Made by a program: the position numbers and the translations under genes
Shown: positions 44,269-54,534 of the stretch, piece after piece
Position numbering within the stretch: position 1 is the first letter of the stretch
How the letters are laid out: every line of letters begins with the position of its first letter
Notes under the pieces: model-generated
Told to the model about the DNA's origin: nothing
What the model saw: the letters and a program-made list of their open reading frames with translations, nothing else
The model's database searches: none
Assembly: GCA_004211595.1 (NCBI GenBank)
Contig: SEDO01000011.1
Coordinates: 1 to 64,000 of the forward strand
Origin: Pedobacter sp.
GTDB lineage: Bacteria; Bacteroidota; Bacteroidia; Sphingobacteriales; Sphingobacteriaceae
Length of the DNA: 64,000 bases
Direction: 5' to 3'

Positions 44269-47211
44269 CTAACCTAAAATCGGGTTTTCCACGATGGGGA
44301 GTTTGGCAAATTGAATCACGTCGATGCAAGGGCAGCCAAATTCGAGGATAACACGGCCTAGTATGAGGTAACAGCCTGCTCCGCGAAAGGGGTATTTGGG
44401 TTGGTTTTTGGGAAAGTGGACGGTATCAAAAAACTCTCCATCTACATCTAAAAAGGTTCCAAACCACATTTTTTCATTGTTCTTCGTGCGTACAGGCTTT
44501 TCGGTGACGTATAGTCCGACCATTTTTACCATTTTTCCAGTATGCGCTATTAAGTCAGCCGCACGTACATCGCCCCTATAAGACGTTTTAAGTAGGTCAA
44601 AGAAGTTTAAACTCAAAGGGTAGCCCAACAACTCCAATTCGTGATAAGCGTCTTCTAGGGGCGTGCTTATGAGCTCAGGCAGGGAATAGCTTTTAGCTTC
44701 TACTTCAAATAAGGCAGTATCATTGCTGGGCTTTGTTTTATTGCCTAACCACATATGTAATTCCCACAGGAGTTCTTTTTTGCTTTTGCCCGTAAAGCGG
44801 AGGGCTCCCACCCGAATCAAAATAGTGGCTTGTTCTATGCCAATACGCATGCGCTTTAAAAAATCTTCCAGATCTATAAAATCCCCTTGTTGAAAACGCT
44901 CTTGCGGAATCCCTTCTATAAATTGCTCCTCCAAACCCTGAATGCCGATAAACCCTACATACACTTCCTCTCCTTTAATGGACACCTGAGCTTCACTGTG
45001 ATTCACACAGGGCAAATATACCTTCGCACCGGTTTTTTTCAGTTCGTGCATATATAGCCAGCGCTTATAAAAGCCTCCGTAATTATTTAATACCGCCACC
45101 ATAAACTCCATCGGAAAATAGCTTTTGAGGTATAAGCTTTGATAACTTTCTACCGCAAAACTGGCCGAGTGGGCTTTAGAGAAACTATAACCTGCAAAAC
45201 TGGCTACTTGGCGCCATACTTCTTTGGTGGTTTCTACCGGCCGGCCTAAAGCCGCTGCGCCTAAGTGAAACTTCTCCACAAGCTTGTCAAATTCGGTTTT
45301 GGAGCGATACTTCCCACTCATGCCTCGGCGCAACACATCGGCATCTGAGCCGTCCATGCCTGCATAGTGAATACATACTTTAATCACATCTTCCTGATAC
45401 ACCATCACCCCGTAAGTTTCCTTAAGTTTTTCTTCCATTACAGGATGTAAATACTTTACTTCATTAGGTTTATGAAAATTTTGTATATAGGTTTTCATCA
45501 TGCCCGATTGGGATACCCCGGGTCGAATAATAGAACTGGCCGCAACTAAAGTGAGGTAATCTTCACAACGCAACTTGAGTAATAATTGGCGCATAGCTGG
45601 CGATTCGATATAAAAGCAACCGATGGTTTTGCCCCGTTTGAGGTTTTCATTTAGGTGTGGATCCGCCATAAAAGCCTTCACTTGATGAATATCCAGGCGC
45701 TGACCTTTATTTTGAAAAACCAATTCTACCGCCTCTTTGATATGCCCAATGCCCCGTTGCGATAAAATATCATACTTATCGTAGCCAATTTCTTCGGCCT
45801 CATACATATCCCATTGTACCGTAGGCATCCCCTTTGGAGGCATATCCAAGGCGGTATAATAACAAATGGGTTCTTCGGATATCAGCACCCCGCCGGCATG
45901 TATACTACGCTGATTCGGCATATCCGACATCAACTCATAAATCGCCATTATCTTTTTAAACGTGGCATTATCCCGATGTTCGACACCTCGGGTAGGATCA
46001 GTATAACCATCAATCTCCGCTTTAGGCAAACCCATCACCTTCCCGATCTCTCGAATGATAGAGCGATCTTTAAAGGTAGACATCGTGCCTAATAGAGCGG
46101 TATAATCCCGGCCATAACGTTTAAAGATATAATCCTGCACATCTTCCCGCTGATCCCAGGAATAATCAATATCAAAATCGGGCGGACTGGTACGCTGCGG
46201 GTTTAAAAAACGCTCGAAATACAAATCTAAAGCCAAAGGATCTACATCGGTAATGCGCAAGCAATAAGCTACCGTACTATTCGCGCCCGAACCTCGCCCA
46301 ACGTGATAATAGCCCTGTCCCATAGAATAACGAATGATATCCCAGGTAATTAAAAAGTAGGCTGCAAAGTCTAAATCAAAAATTACCTTCAATTCGTCTT
46401 GAATCTTTTTCAAGGCTCTTTTATGATGCTTCCCATAGCGATACAACATCCCTTCAAAGGCTAGTTTTGTAAGCAAAGCTTTGTCATCTGCCGGGTTGCC
46501 GGTAAAGCTTTTTCGGTTCAACTTTACTCGCTCTAATGGATAATCCATAGTGCAGTTATCCAATAACTTACGCGTATTATCTAAAATAAAACTATATTTA
46601 GAAAACTTAGCTTCTAAACTGCCCGGAGCTTGGAATTGATCAGTGGGCGCACAACGATCTTGAGGTTCTACTTTGGTCAATAAGGTATTCAAATCAATGG
46701 CCCGCAAATACTGGTGCAAGCGGTATTGAATTTTATCGGCACAAACCACAGGTTGCAACACCAGCAATTTAGCTTTGATAGGCGCTATATCTAAACCATA
46801 TAACAAGTGTATTTCTTCTTGTTTTATACCGAGATAGTGAGATTCAGGTAAATCTTTTCTATAACTATAAGGATACACAAAATAGGTATGTGCTAATACA
46901 GGAGCCTGGTCGGGCAAATCCTGATGCTGTATATGATGCTCACTCAAAAAACGATTTAAGGCGAGCATCCCTTCTTTATTCTGGGCAATCCCAATGTATA
47001 AGAGCTGTTTCCCCTTTCTAAACTCTATGCCTCCGATAGGCTTAATCCCTTTTTTACGAGCCTTGCGCATAAACTCCATCATACCCGTCGAATTATTGAT
47101 ATCCGCGAGTACGAGTTGGGTTATACCTCTAGCCAAAGCCTCTTCTAAGAGCTGGTCTATAGTCATGGTCCCGTACCGTAAACTGTACTGGGAGTGTACG
47201 TTCAGATACAT
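44269..47211 (-). CDS. DNA polymerase III alpha-type (error-prone DnaE-like, 980 aa)
   Basis: HVGRGSGANSTVAYCL, PPDFDIDYSWDQREDV, degenerate PHP domain; operon with Pol IV. Confidence 0.9.
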   Translation of the reverse strand: MYLNVHSQYSLRYGTMTIDQLLEEALARGITQLVLADINNSTGMMEFMRKARKKGIKPIGGIEFRKGKQLLYIGIAQNKEGMLALNRFLSEHHIQHQDLPDQAPVLAHTYFVYPYSYRKDLPESHYLGIKQEEIHLLYGLDIAPIKAKLLVLQPVVCADKIQYRLHQYLRAIDLNTLLTKVEPQDRCAPTDQFQAPGSLEAKFSKYSFILDNTRKLLDNCTMDYPLERVKLNRKSFTGNPADDKALLTKLAFEGMLYRYGKHHKRALKKIQDELKVIFDLDFAAYFLITWDIIRYSMGQGYYHVGRGSGANSTVAYCLRITDVDPLALDLYFERFLNPQRTSPPDFDIDYSWDQREDVQDYIFKRYGRDYTALLGTMSTFKDRSIIREIGKVMGLPKAEIDGYTDPTRGVEHRDNATFKKIMAIYELMSDMPNQRSIHAGGVLISEEPICYYTALDMPPKGMPTVQWDMYEAEEIGYDKYDILSQRGIGHIKEAVELVFQNKGQRLDIHQVKAFMADPHLNENLKRGKTIGCFYIESPAMRQLLLKLRCEDYLTLVAASSIIRPGVSQSGMMKTYIQNFHKPNEVKYLHPVMEEKLKETYGVMVYQEDVIKVCIHYAGMDGSDADVLRRGMSGKYRSKTEFDKLVEKFHLGAAALGRPVETTKEVWRQVASFAGYSFSKAHSASFAVESYQSLYLKSYFPMEFMVAVLNNYGGFYKRWLYMHELKKTGAKVYLPCVNHSEAQVSIKGEEVYVGFIGIQGLEEQFIEGIPQERFQQGDFIDLEDFLKRMRIGIEQATILIRVGALRFTGKSKKELLWELHMWLGNKTKPSNDTALFEVEAKSYSLPELISTPLEDAYHELELLGYPLSLNFFDLLKTSYRGDVRAADLIAHTGKMVKMVGLYVTEKPVRTKNNEKMWFGTFLDVDGEFFDTVHFPKNQPKYPFRGAGCYLILGRVILEFGCPCIDVIQFAKLPIVENPILG

Positions 47212-47215
47212 GATG

Positions 47216-48373
47216 TTAAATATCTAGATTCATGACCGACGCCCGGGTAACCGCCTGCGGCCCGAAACGTTTTCTAATTTTATCCATAGCTTGCACTAAG
47301 CCATATTGCTCTTGCGATTCGCTATACAGATCAATTTGTTCAAAGCCCGACACTAAATTGGAGAGCTTTACCCCGATCAGGCGCAATAACATGCGTTTTT
47401 GATACACTTGTTTAAACAATTCTTGAGCCTTACGCAATAAGGTGTCATCCAGCGCCGTATAAGGAATGGTAGCTTGCTTGCTTACATCCTCAAAATTGGT
47501 ATAGCGAATGGTCACACTAATACAGGCCGCCAGTTTGCGCTTTTGCCGCAGCTGATAAGCCACGTCCATCACCATCGAGGTGAGTAAATTTTGCAATAAA
47601 TCCATATCAATGGTATCACTTTTAAACGTGCATTGACTACTAATGGATTTTTGTTCGGTATACGGGATAACCAAACTATTGTCTATTCCCTTGGCTTTTT
47701 GGAGCAAAGAAAGCCCATTTTTCCCCAATAAATTATGCATTTGCTGGGGGTGTAACTGACTTAAAGTATAAATTTTCTTAATCCCCATATCACTCAGTTT
47801 TACAAAGGTTTTTTCGCCTAAACCAGGAATTTTGCGAATGGATAAAGGATTTAAAAAAGGCTGCACCTCGGCCGACTTTACATTGAGCTCACCGTCGGGC
47901 TTACATTCGTTAGTGGCCATCTTAGCCACCGTTTTATTCACCGAAAGCCCAAAGGAAATAGGTAGATGTAGCTCTTTCATAATTTGCGCACGTAATTCCT
48001 GCGCATATTTCATGCAGCCATAAAAGCGATCCATACCCGTCATGTCAATATAGTGTTCATCGATACTAGCCTTTTCGAAAAGGGGTACACGTTCTCGAAT
48101 AATGTCGGTAATTTCATGGGAAGCCTGGGAATAAGCGTCCATATTGCCCCGAATGAAGATGGCATGCGGACATAATTGCTTAGCCATTTTAGATGGCATA
48201 GCCGAGTGTACCCCGTACTTACGGGCTTCATAACTACAAGATGCCACTACTCCTCTCTCCGAAGTCCCGCCGATAATCACAGGTTTCCCGATTAAAGACG
48301 GATCTTTTCTAACTTCTACCGATACGAAGAAAGCATCTTGATCCATGTGGATGATGTGCTTTTCGTTGTTCAT
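47216..48373 (-). CDS. dinB: DNA polymerase IV (Y-family)
   Basis: HMDQDAFFVSVEVRKDPSL, CSYEARKYGV, SIDEHYIDMTG, GLSVNKTVAKMA, IPGLGEKT. Confidence 0.95.
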   Translation of the reverse strand: MNNEKHIIHMDQDAFFVSVEVRKDPSLIGKPVIIGGTSERGVVASCSYEARKYGVHSAMPSKMAKQLCPHAIFIRGNMDAYSQASHEITDIIRERVPLFEKASIDEHYIDMTGMDRFYGCMKYAQELRAQIMKELHLPISFGLSVNKTVAKMATNECKPDGELNVKSAEVQPFLNPLSIRKIPGLGEKTFVKLSDMGIKKIYTLSQLHPQQMHNLLGKNGLSLLQKAKGIDNSLVIPYTEQKSISSQCTFKSDTIDMDLLQNLLTSMVMDVAYQLRQKRKLAACISVTIRYTNFEDVSKQATIPYTALDDTLLRKAQELFKQVYQKRMLLRLIGVKLSNLVSGFEQIDLYSESQEQYGLVQAMDKIRKRFGPQAVTRASVMNLDI

Positions 48374-48404
48374 TGTTTTTCTAATTTCGCCTCACAAATA
48401 TATG

Positions 48405-48434
48405 CTAATATTTTTAGTAAACTAAAAATATTAG
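48405..48434. promoter_or_regulatory. 30-bp palindrome upstream of dinB-dnaE operon, candidate operator
   Basis: CTAATATTTTTAGT aa ACTAAAAATATTAG: perfect 14-bp arms. Confidence 0.75.
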
Positions 48435-48476
48435 TTAAAATTTATCCACATAAAAACCCGCAAAACAGCTCATTTC

Positions 48477-48509
48477 TTCTATCATTGTTCTATCATCCTT
48501 CTATCTTTG
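48477..48509. repeat. Three 11-bp tandem repeats
   Basis: TTCTATCATTG / TTCTATCATCC / TTCTATCTTTG at 48477, 48488, 48499. Confidence 0.8.
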
Positions 48510-48560
48510 TTCGCTAAAACGGCCTTTTAGAGGAACAACTAAGCAACAAACCTAGAAGAA

Positions 48561-48680
48561 TGATAGAAGAAAGCCCCACTCCAACCACATCCCCAACCAA
48601 AGGCACAACCCCGACTAAAAACCCTCTTCCCAATAGCAATAAAGCAGATTTAAAGAAAAAACAGGACACCCAAAAATAGC
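48561..48680 (+). CDS. Possible 39-aa Thr/Pro/Lys-rich small protein
   Basis: MIEESPTPTTSPTKGTTPTKNPLPNSNKADLKKKQDTQK*. Confidence 0.35.
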
Positions 48681-48718
48681 CGTGGGTAAATTACCCACGA
48701 TTTTGGGTAATTTACCCA
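48681..48718. promoter_or_regulatory. Two palindromes TGGGTAAWTTACCCA, centres 21 bp apart
   Basis: CGTGGGTAAATTACCCACG (48681-48699) and TGGGTAATTTACCCA (48704-48718). Confidence 0.75.
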
Positions 48719-48755
48719 CGTAAAAATTCGCTTAATAAATGATTGTTTAAGAGTT

Positions 48756-49082
48756 TTGATTCAAACAAAATCAAACAGCATGGACAATCCAACAGTAGTA
48801 CTCATTTTAAAGCAGCTGCAAAAAATTCATATCTTATTGGTTACCCAATTTGATAAGCTTCAGCAAATACTAGAAATTCAGCAGGGTGCAGCCCCTCCAA
48901 GTGGGAAACCTAATTTTGAAGATTTAATTGACGAGTGGGAAGTATTGAATATTTTAAAGATAAGTAGAACCACTTTATACCGACTCAAAAAATCAGCCGA
49001 TTTAAAGGGTTATCGGATAGGCCGAAAAGTCTATTACGATCGCCCCCAAATAGTAGCTAATATCAAACGATTTTTAAAGTAA
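48756..49082 (+). CDS. Helix-turn-helix domain protein
   Basis: LIDEWEVLNILKISRTTLYRLKKSADLKGYRIGRKVYYDRPQI; ATG at 48780 may be the true start. Confidence 0.85.
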   Translation: MIQTKSNSMDNPTVVLILKQLQKIHILLVTQFDKLQQILEIQQGAAPPSGKPNFEDLIDEWEVLNILKISRTTLYRLKKSADLKGYRIGRKVYYDRPQIVANIKRFLK

Positions 49083-49298
49083 GCCTACGAAGTGTTTCAT
49101 TAAAATACCGTTCATGTTTCATGTTTGAACCAATTTGTTTCATTTTTTTAAGTTTTTAAGCTTTCTGAAGATGTTTGTTGTGGCAAGCGATAAATAAACT
49201 CGGCGGCATTGGTGCACCAATCTAAAGAGGAATTTTAAGTACCGGTACTCGCAAAGCCAATAATTAACAAAATCATTAACTCTTAAAAATTTAAAAAA

Positions 49299-49937
49299 AT
49301 GGGAATTATAAATTTAGGGCTTTTAAGCCCAGTCAGTGGAAAAGTTGGGCCACTAGTAGGCGCTAACTTCAGAGGTTTGAATGTGCTTCGTGCAAAACCA
49401 AAAAAAAGCCAAAAAGCACCATCACCTCTACAATTAGATCAACGCATGCGATTTTCGTTGGCCGTTACTTTTATTTCAGCTATGAAATCTATCGTAAAAG
49501 ATTATTATGGCAATAAAGCGGGCGTAAGGTCTAAATTAAATCGTTGCGTGTCATATCATGCCAAAGAAGCCATCACAGGTGTTTATCCAAACTTAGCAAT
49601 TGATTTTGACAAAGTCATCTTCACCAAAGGAGAATTGGAAAATAGCAATGCGCATATGGCGAATGAGGTTCGACACAAAATCGATATCAATTGGGCCAAT
49701 AATGAAGGAACAGGCTTTAGCAAGGGTTCCGACCGCACCATCGTGGTCTTGTACAATGCCGATCAAAAAAAGTTTGTGTGGCAATTGTCAACGGTAGAAC
49801 GAAGTGTGGAAACTATTCAAATTGAATTACCGAATAGCTATAATGGCGATGTGATTCATGGTTGGATATCCTTTTGCTCCGCCGATCAACAAATGGTGGC
49901 AACGAGTAATTATTTAGGGAGTATAACATTAAGTTAG
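49299..49937 (+). CDS. DUF6266-like protein
   Basis: MGIINLGLLSPVSGKVGPLVGANFRGLNVLRAKPKKSQKAPSPLQLDQRMRF. Confidence 0.8.
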   Translation: MGIINLGLLSPVSGKVGPLVGANFRGLNVLRAKPKKSQKAPSPLQLDQRMRFSLAVTFISAMKSIVKDYYGNKAGVRSKLNRCVSYHAKEAITGVYPNLAIDFDKVIFTKGELENSNAHMANEVRHKIDINWANNEGTGFSKGSDRTIVVLYNADQKKFVWQLSTVERSVETIQIELPNSYNGDVIHGWISFCSADQQMVATSNYLGSITLS

Positions 49938-50061
49938 CCTTCACGTTAAATAATTAATTAACTTCCAGAGCGGGTAAGCAAGTCTTAGCCCGCTCTTTTT
50001 TATATAAAAATATTTAAATTTGAATAGAAGCCTTGACAGTCAAAAAAAAGCCAATAGCCCA

Positions 50062-50421
50062 ATGAATAAAGAACATAGTTTACGTATTTACAAAATGAGT
50101 TTTGCCAGTGTATATCCCCATTATGTATCGAAGGTGGAAAAAAAAGGACGCACCGTTGCTGAACTCCACCAAGTTATAAAATGGCTCACCGGCTATGATG
50201 AAAAAGGGCTGGCCGAAACGATTGCAGATAAACGTAATTTTGAAGATTTCTTTAACCAAGCTCCCGCCTACCAACCCTTGGCCCATAAAATTACAGGAGT
50301 CATTTGTGGCTATCGGGTGGAAGAAATTGATGATCCCATCGTTCAAAAAACTCGCTATTTAGATAAATTAGTTGATGAATTAGCCAAAGGAAAAGCGATG
50401 GAAAAGATTTTAAGGAAATAA
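50062..50421 (+). CDS. DUF2200 family protein
   Basis: [47 protein letters not shown]. Confidence 0.9.
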   Translation: MNKEHSLRIYKMSFASVYPHYVSKVEKKGRTVAELHQVIKWLTGYDEKGLAETIADKRNFEDFFNQAPAYQPLAHKITGVICGYRVEEIDDPIVQKTRYLDKLVDELAKGKAMEKILRK

Positions 50422-50502
50422 AAGAAGTTCAAACAATAGCAGAATTAATTACGTTAAAGTATTTACCTGAAAGTTATCTTGAAAATCTAAACACATAAAA
50501 CA

Positions 50503-51147
50503 ATGAAAGTTATTATTACAGGTGCCACGGGTATGATTGGAGAAGGCGTTTTACTTTATTGCTTAAAAGATCCTAGCATAACTTCAATTTTAAGTGTTTC
50601 TAGAAAATCCACAGGTATACAAGACCCCAAATTAGCGGAGTATTTAGTGCCCGATTTTGTGAATTTGCAATTCCCTGATGCTACCTTAAGTGGCTATGAT
50701 GCTTGCTTTTTTTGTGCAGGGGTAAGTTCGGTGGGTATGTCTAAAGCCGATTATTATCGAAATACATATGAGGCCACCATGCAATTTGCTAAAGCTATTG
50801 ACCCTAAAACCGACATGACTTTTATATATGTTAGTGGAGAAGGTACGAACGATAAAGGTTGGCAAAGTTGGGCCAGATTAAAAGGCCAAGTGGAAAATGA
50901 ATTAGCAAAATTAGGGTTCAAACAAACCTATAATTACCGATTTGGCCTAGTTAAACCTTTTCCTCAACAAAAACACGCCCACCCATATTATAAATATATG
51001 AAGCCTTTACTTCCTTTTTTTAAAGCCGTTTTCCCTGGCATGTACAATACCATGGAGGAAGTAGCAGCGTCTATGTTAAAAATTACCCACCACCCCTATC
51101 CAAAGCACATAATATATGCCAAGGATATAAAAAAGATTATTTCGTAG
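50503..51147 (+). CDS. Atypical SDR/NAD-dependent epimerase-like
   Basis: MKVIITGATGMIGEGVLLYCL; FIYVSGEGTN. Confidence 0.88.
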   Translation: MKVIITGATGMIGEGVLLYCLKDPSITSILSVSRKSTGIQDPKLAEYLVPDFVNLQFPDATLSGYDACFFCAGVSSVGMSKADYYRNTYEATMQFAKAIDPKTDMTFIYVSGEGTNDKGWQSWARLKGQVENELAKLGFKQTYNYRFGLVKPFPQQKHAHPYYKYMKPLLPFFKAVFPGMYNTMEEVAASMLKITHHPYPKHIIYAKDIKKIIS

Positions 51148-51562
51148 TTTCCCCGCCCATTTCTGTAAATACATGATCTATGGGCTCCCAAAGTTCAATT
51201 TTTTGCCCATCAGGATCCATAATGTGTACAAACTTGCCGTAATCAAAGGTTTCTATTTCATCCACAATTTGCACGCCCGCAGCTCTTAAATTATCAACTA
51301 AGGCTTCAATATGTTGAACCCGATAATTAATCATAAATTCCTTTTTGGAGGGCTCGAAATACCTACTTCCCTGTTTAAAAGGGCTCCATTGCAAGTAATT
51401 TATTTGATCGGGATTTTGAGCATTCCGACTTTCAAAAGTAGAGCCCCATTCGTTTACGGCTAAACCTAAATGTTGCGCATACCAAGATTTAGTTTTTTCC
51501 GGATCTTCACTAAAGAAAAATATTCCTCCAATGCCGGTTACCTTAGGTTGATTATTCATCAT
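51137..51562 (-). CDS. VOC-family protein (glyoxalase-like)
   Basis: GGIFFFSEDPEKTKSWYAQHLGLAVNEWG...MDPDGQKIELWEP. Confidence 0.92.
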   Translation of the reverse strand: MMNNQPKVTGIGGIFFFSEDPEKTKSWYAQHLGLAVNEWGSTFESRNAQNPDQINYLQWSPFKQGSRYFEPSKKEFMINYRVQHIEALVDNLRAAGVQIVDEIETFDYGKFVHIMDPDGQKIELWEPIDHVFTEMGGETTK

Positions 51563-51563
51563 G

Positions 51564-52001
51564 TTATCGTTTATAAAAGATATAATCTGTATTCAATGGA
51601 TTGAGGCCATGCAATTTAAATTCGGTGGCTATTTGAGCACGGTGATAAGTGGAATGATTGATTACATGAAATAAAATTTGATAGATTTGATTTCCAAAAG
51701 CATTTCCTTTGGAATTAGCATATGCAATCGGTGCTTCTAAATCCATTCTATTTAAAATATCCATGGTTTGAATATGGTTTTGTTCCATGTAGGCAGGTAG
51801 AATTTCAAGTGCTTGATTTTCCCAAACCCCAAACTTTGCTGGCAAAGCCAAAATCCGGTGATTCCAGATATGTTGCGCATTCTGTATATGATTAAATAAA
51901 TTAATTGACTTTTCTGAAACCTTATGGGAAGTTAATTGTTCATAAACTTGGGCATTTACATATTGATTGTAGGTGAACAATTCCGTAAAAAGAGATTTCA
52001 T
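51564..52001 (-). CDS. DinB/DfsB four-helix family protein (not a polymerase)
   Basis: LFNHIQNAQHIWNHRI...ILFHVINHSTYHRAQIATEF. Confidence 0.9.
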   Translation of the reverse strand: MKSLFTELFTYNQYVNAQVYEQLTSHKVSEKSINLFNHIQNAQHIWNHRILALPAKFGVWENQALEILPAYMEQNHIQTMDILNRMDLEAPIAYANSKGNAFGNQIYQILFHVINHSTYHRAQIATEFKLHGLNPLNTDYIFYKR

Positions 52002-52186
52002 AATTTCTTCATTTATTACTCAAAATTACATAAGAAAAATAAATGTTAGATGCTTTTTGCAATCTTTTTAAAATTAAGTCTACTGAGTTTAAGCTTGTTA
52101 AAGGCCCCTGACTTTTTGATGATAAACAAAGCCAGTTAAATCCTGTTTTTTGGGCATATCTATAAAACACATAATAATTTCAATTT

Positions 52187-54523
52187 ATGAAAAAAAGAAA
52201 AACATTACTCGTATCCTTAAGTATGTTGTTTGGAACAACTGCATTTGCACAAGTCGGCGATGTTAGTTTAACCTTTACCCCTCAAGTGGGTTATAACTGG
52301 TTTGACAAAAAATCTAATGTCGATAATGGCACTATGTATGGCTTTCAGGCTGGCTTTGGATTCGGAAAAGTAATTGAATTGAGAGGAACCTATGAAAGGT
52401 CATTCGATTTGAAAAGAAATTTTGGGAAATATGAAGGTGACATTCAAAACCTATTTCCTAATTTCAATTTTGAAAACCGTGAGGTAAAAGTTTCCCGTAT
52501 TGGTGGAGAATTTAAAACTAATTTACCTGTAAGCGGTTTTGCCCCTTATTTAATTGTAGGTACAGGGGTTCAAACCTTTAAAACTAATTTAACTTCAGGC
52601 GCTACCTACAAAAGTGAAAACTTATATGGAAGTGGTGGCCTCGGTTTTAAAATCTCCTTAGGGGAAAGAACTACCTTAAATTTTGAAGGTAGAGGTTTGG
52701 TTTATAATATGAATCCCGCTAGCTTGTTATATAATGAAGGTGGATCCTCAGAATTTGATGAATGGGTAAATAATACAGACCGTAGCACCATGTATAACTG
52801 GAGTTTGATGGCTGGCTTACAGTTTTATTTAGGGGGACGTTCTGAAACTGAAATGGATGCTGTAGAAAGAGCCTATTTAAATCGTTATTCTGGCGGCATT
52901 TCGGGTACCAAACTTACCCTCTCACCAGCGGGCGCTTTTGTAAACTTTAACAATAATTCACCATTTAGAGATACTTATTTAATGGGTGGTATAGTAGGAG
53001 TTGATTTTTCTCACTATGCGGGAATACAAGGTTATTACTACCAAGCTACTACAGATGAAAAAATTCATTTCGATTTCGATAAATTAGCAATGTATGGAGC
53101 TGACTTTGTAGGTAAATTAAATGTACCTCGAGGTATTGTTCCTTATATCACCGTAGGAGGTGGTTATATCAACGTTAAAGATAATTACCAAGGCCGCCCT
53201 ATGCTAAATGCAGGAGGTCAAGCCATTGGTGCCATGCCTGCAAAATCTGGCTATTATGCCAAAGGTGGTGTAGGAGTAAGCGTACCCTTATCTCCTAATT
53301 TAGAAGTTTTTGGTGCCGCAAATTTATTATATAGCATGAAAAACCAAGATGGTAAAGTGGAAGATATTCAAAATGCTAATGAATTACTCCAAAGTACCAT
53401 GTATAATGCTGGATTACGTTTAAAATTAGGTACGAGTGCCAATCCTGAAAAAGCAATCGATAGAGCTTATGATAAACGTTTTGATTCAGAGCGTTCGGCA
53501 TATGATGCACAAATTGCTGCTTTACAGGATCGCTTAAATGAAAAAACTAAATCTTCAGCTGATTCATTAAAAGCTACAAATAAAGCCTATGAGGCACGCT
53601 TGAAAGCACTAGAAGACAGCTTAAAAGACGCTTACACTAATAACGATAGCCGTAAAGCTCAAGCTATTATTGAAGAAAAGAAAGCATTAGAAGCCGATCA
53701 AAAATTAAATATGAGTTCTAATGGGCTTGTACGTTTAACCCCCGCAGAATTAGAAAGTTTAATTGAGCGCGTTATTAAAGGAGTTGATAAACAACCTGAA
53801 CTTACCGTAGATGATCGATTAAGACGCATAGAGCAATTATTAACCTTGAGCCAACAACCTTCCCAAGTAATTGTGGGACAACCCTTAACAACTACCCAAG
53901 GCCAAGTGATTACGACGGTACCTAGTACCACAATCGTACCAGGCACAACTGTGCTTCCTTCTACCTCTACTTCCACTATCGATGAACGATTAATTCGGGA
54001 ATTAAATGAAGTGAAAAAAGAATTAGAGGAATTGAAAAAGTCAAAAACTTCTACAGAAATCCAATCCAATGTAACAGATAATGTGGTAAATGACCCAGTA
54101 AGTACTCCATCAATTCAATTCAATATAGATCCTACACTGAGCCAATTACCTATAGGTTATGTTCCATATATTGGATTTAACTTTGGAAAGGCAAGCACTG
54201 TAAATTTAGGTGTTCGAAGATTTTATACGATCCAAGACAGTAAAGTTATGTTTATGCCTGAAGCTTACATTGGCTTAGGGGAAGAATTTGGCTTTGGTAT
54301 TTCTGCGAATGTGATTTATCCATTTAAAACGCAAGTAAGTGGCTTTACGCCTTATTTAGGTGTGGGTTTAGGGATGCATCAATTGGGTGATTTCAAAGTA
54401 AATACAAATATTATCGGGGGAATTTCATACCCTATCGGGAATAGTAAATTAATTGCCGACTACACAATTCGCGGTGCTTTCCGAAATAACCAATTAGGTA
54501 TAGGCTATAGTTTTGCATTTTAA
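52187..54523 (+). CDS. Outer-membrane protein with three beta-barrel-like segments and a coiled-coil linker
   Basis: 778 aa; signal peptide; repeated YNWFD/FGFGK and PYL/GVG barrel features; coiled coil about residues 430-510; barrel-type C-terminus. Confidence 0.75.
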   Translation: MKKRKTLLVSLSMLFGTTAFAQVGDVSLTFTPQVGYNWFDKKSNVDNGTMYGFQAGFGFGKVIELRGTYERSFDLKRNFGKYEGDIQNLFPNFNFENREVKVSRIGGEFKTNLPVSGFAPYLIVGTGVQTFKTNLTSGATYKSENLYGSGGLGFKISLGERTTLNFEGRGLVYNMNPASLLYNEGGSSEFDEWVNNTDRSTMYNWSLMAGLQFYLGGRSETEMDAVERAYLNRYSGGISGTKLTLSPAGAFVNFNNNSPFRDTYLMGGIVGVDFSHYAGIQGYYYQATTDEKIHFDFDKLAMYGADFVGKLNVPRGIVPYITVGGGYINVKDNYQGRPMLNAGGQAIGAMPAKSGYYAKGGVGVSVPLSPNLEVFGAANLLYSMKNQDGKVEDIQNANELLQSTMYNAGLRLKLGTSANPEKAIDRAYDKRFDSERSAYDAQIAALQDRLNEKTKSSADSLKATNKAYEARLKALEDSLKDAYTNNDSRKAQAIIEEKKALEADQKLNMSSNGLVRLTPAELESLIERVIKGVDKQPELTVDDRLRRIEQLLTLSQQPSQVIVGQPLTTTQGQVITTVPSTTIVPGTTVLPSTSTSTIDERLIRELNEVKKELEELKKSKTSTEIQSNVTDNVVNDPVSTPSIQFNIDPTLSQLPIGYVPYIGFNFGKASTVNLGVRRFYTIQDSKVMFMPEAYIGLGEEFGFGISANVIYPFKTQVSGFTPYLGVGLGMHQLGDFKVNTNIIGGISYPIGNSKLIADYTIRGAFRNNQLGIGYSFAF

Positions 54524-54534
54524 TCAAGGAGGTC

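Noticed and set aside
51564-52001. DinB-named gene as part of the mutagenesis operon
   Set aside because: It is a four-helix DinB/DfsB-family protein, unrelated to the Y-family polymerase at 47216-48373.
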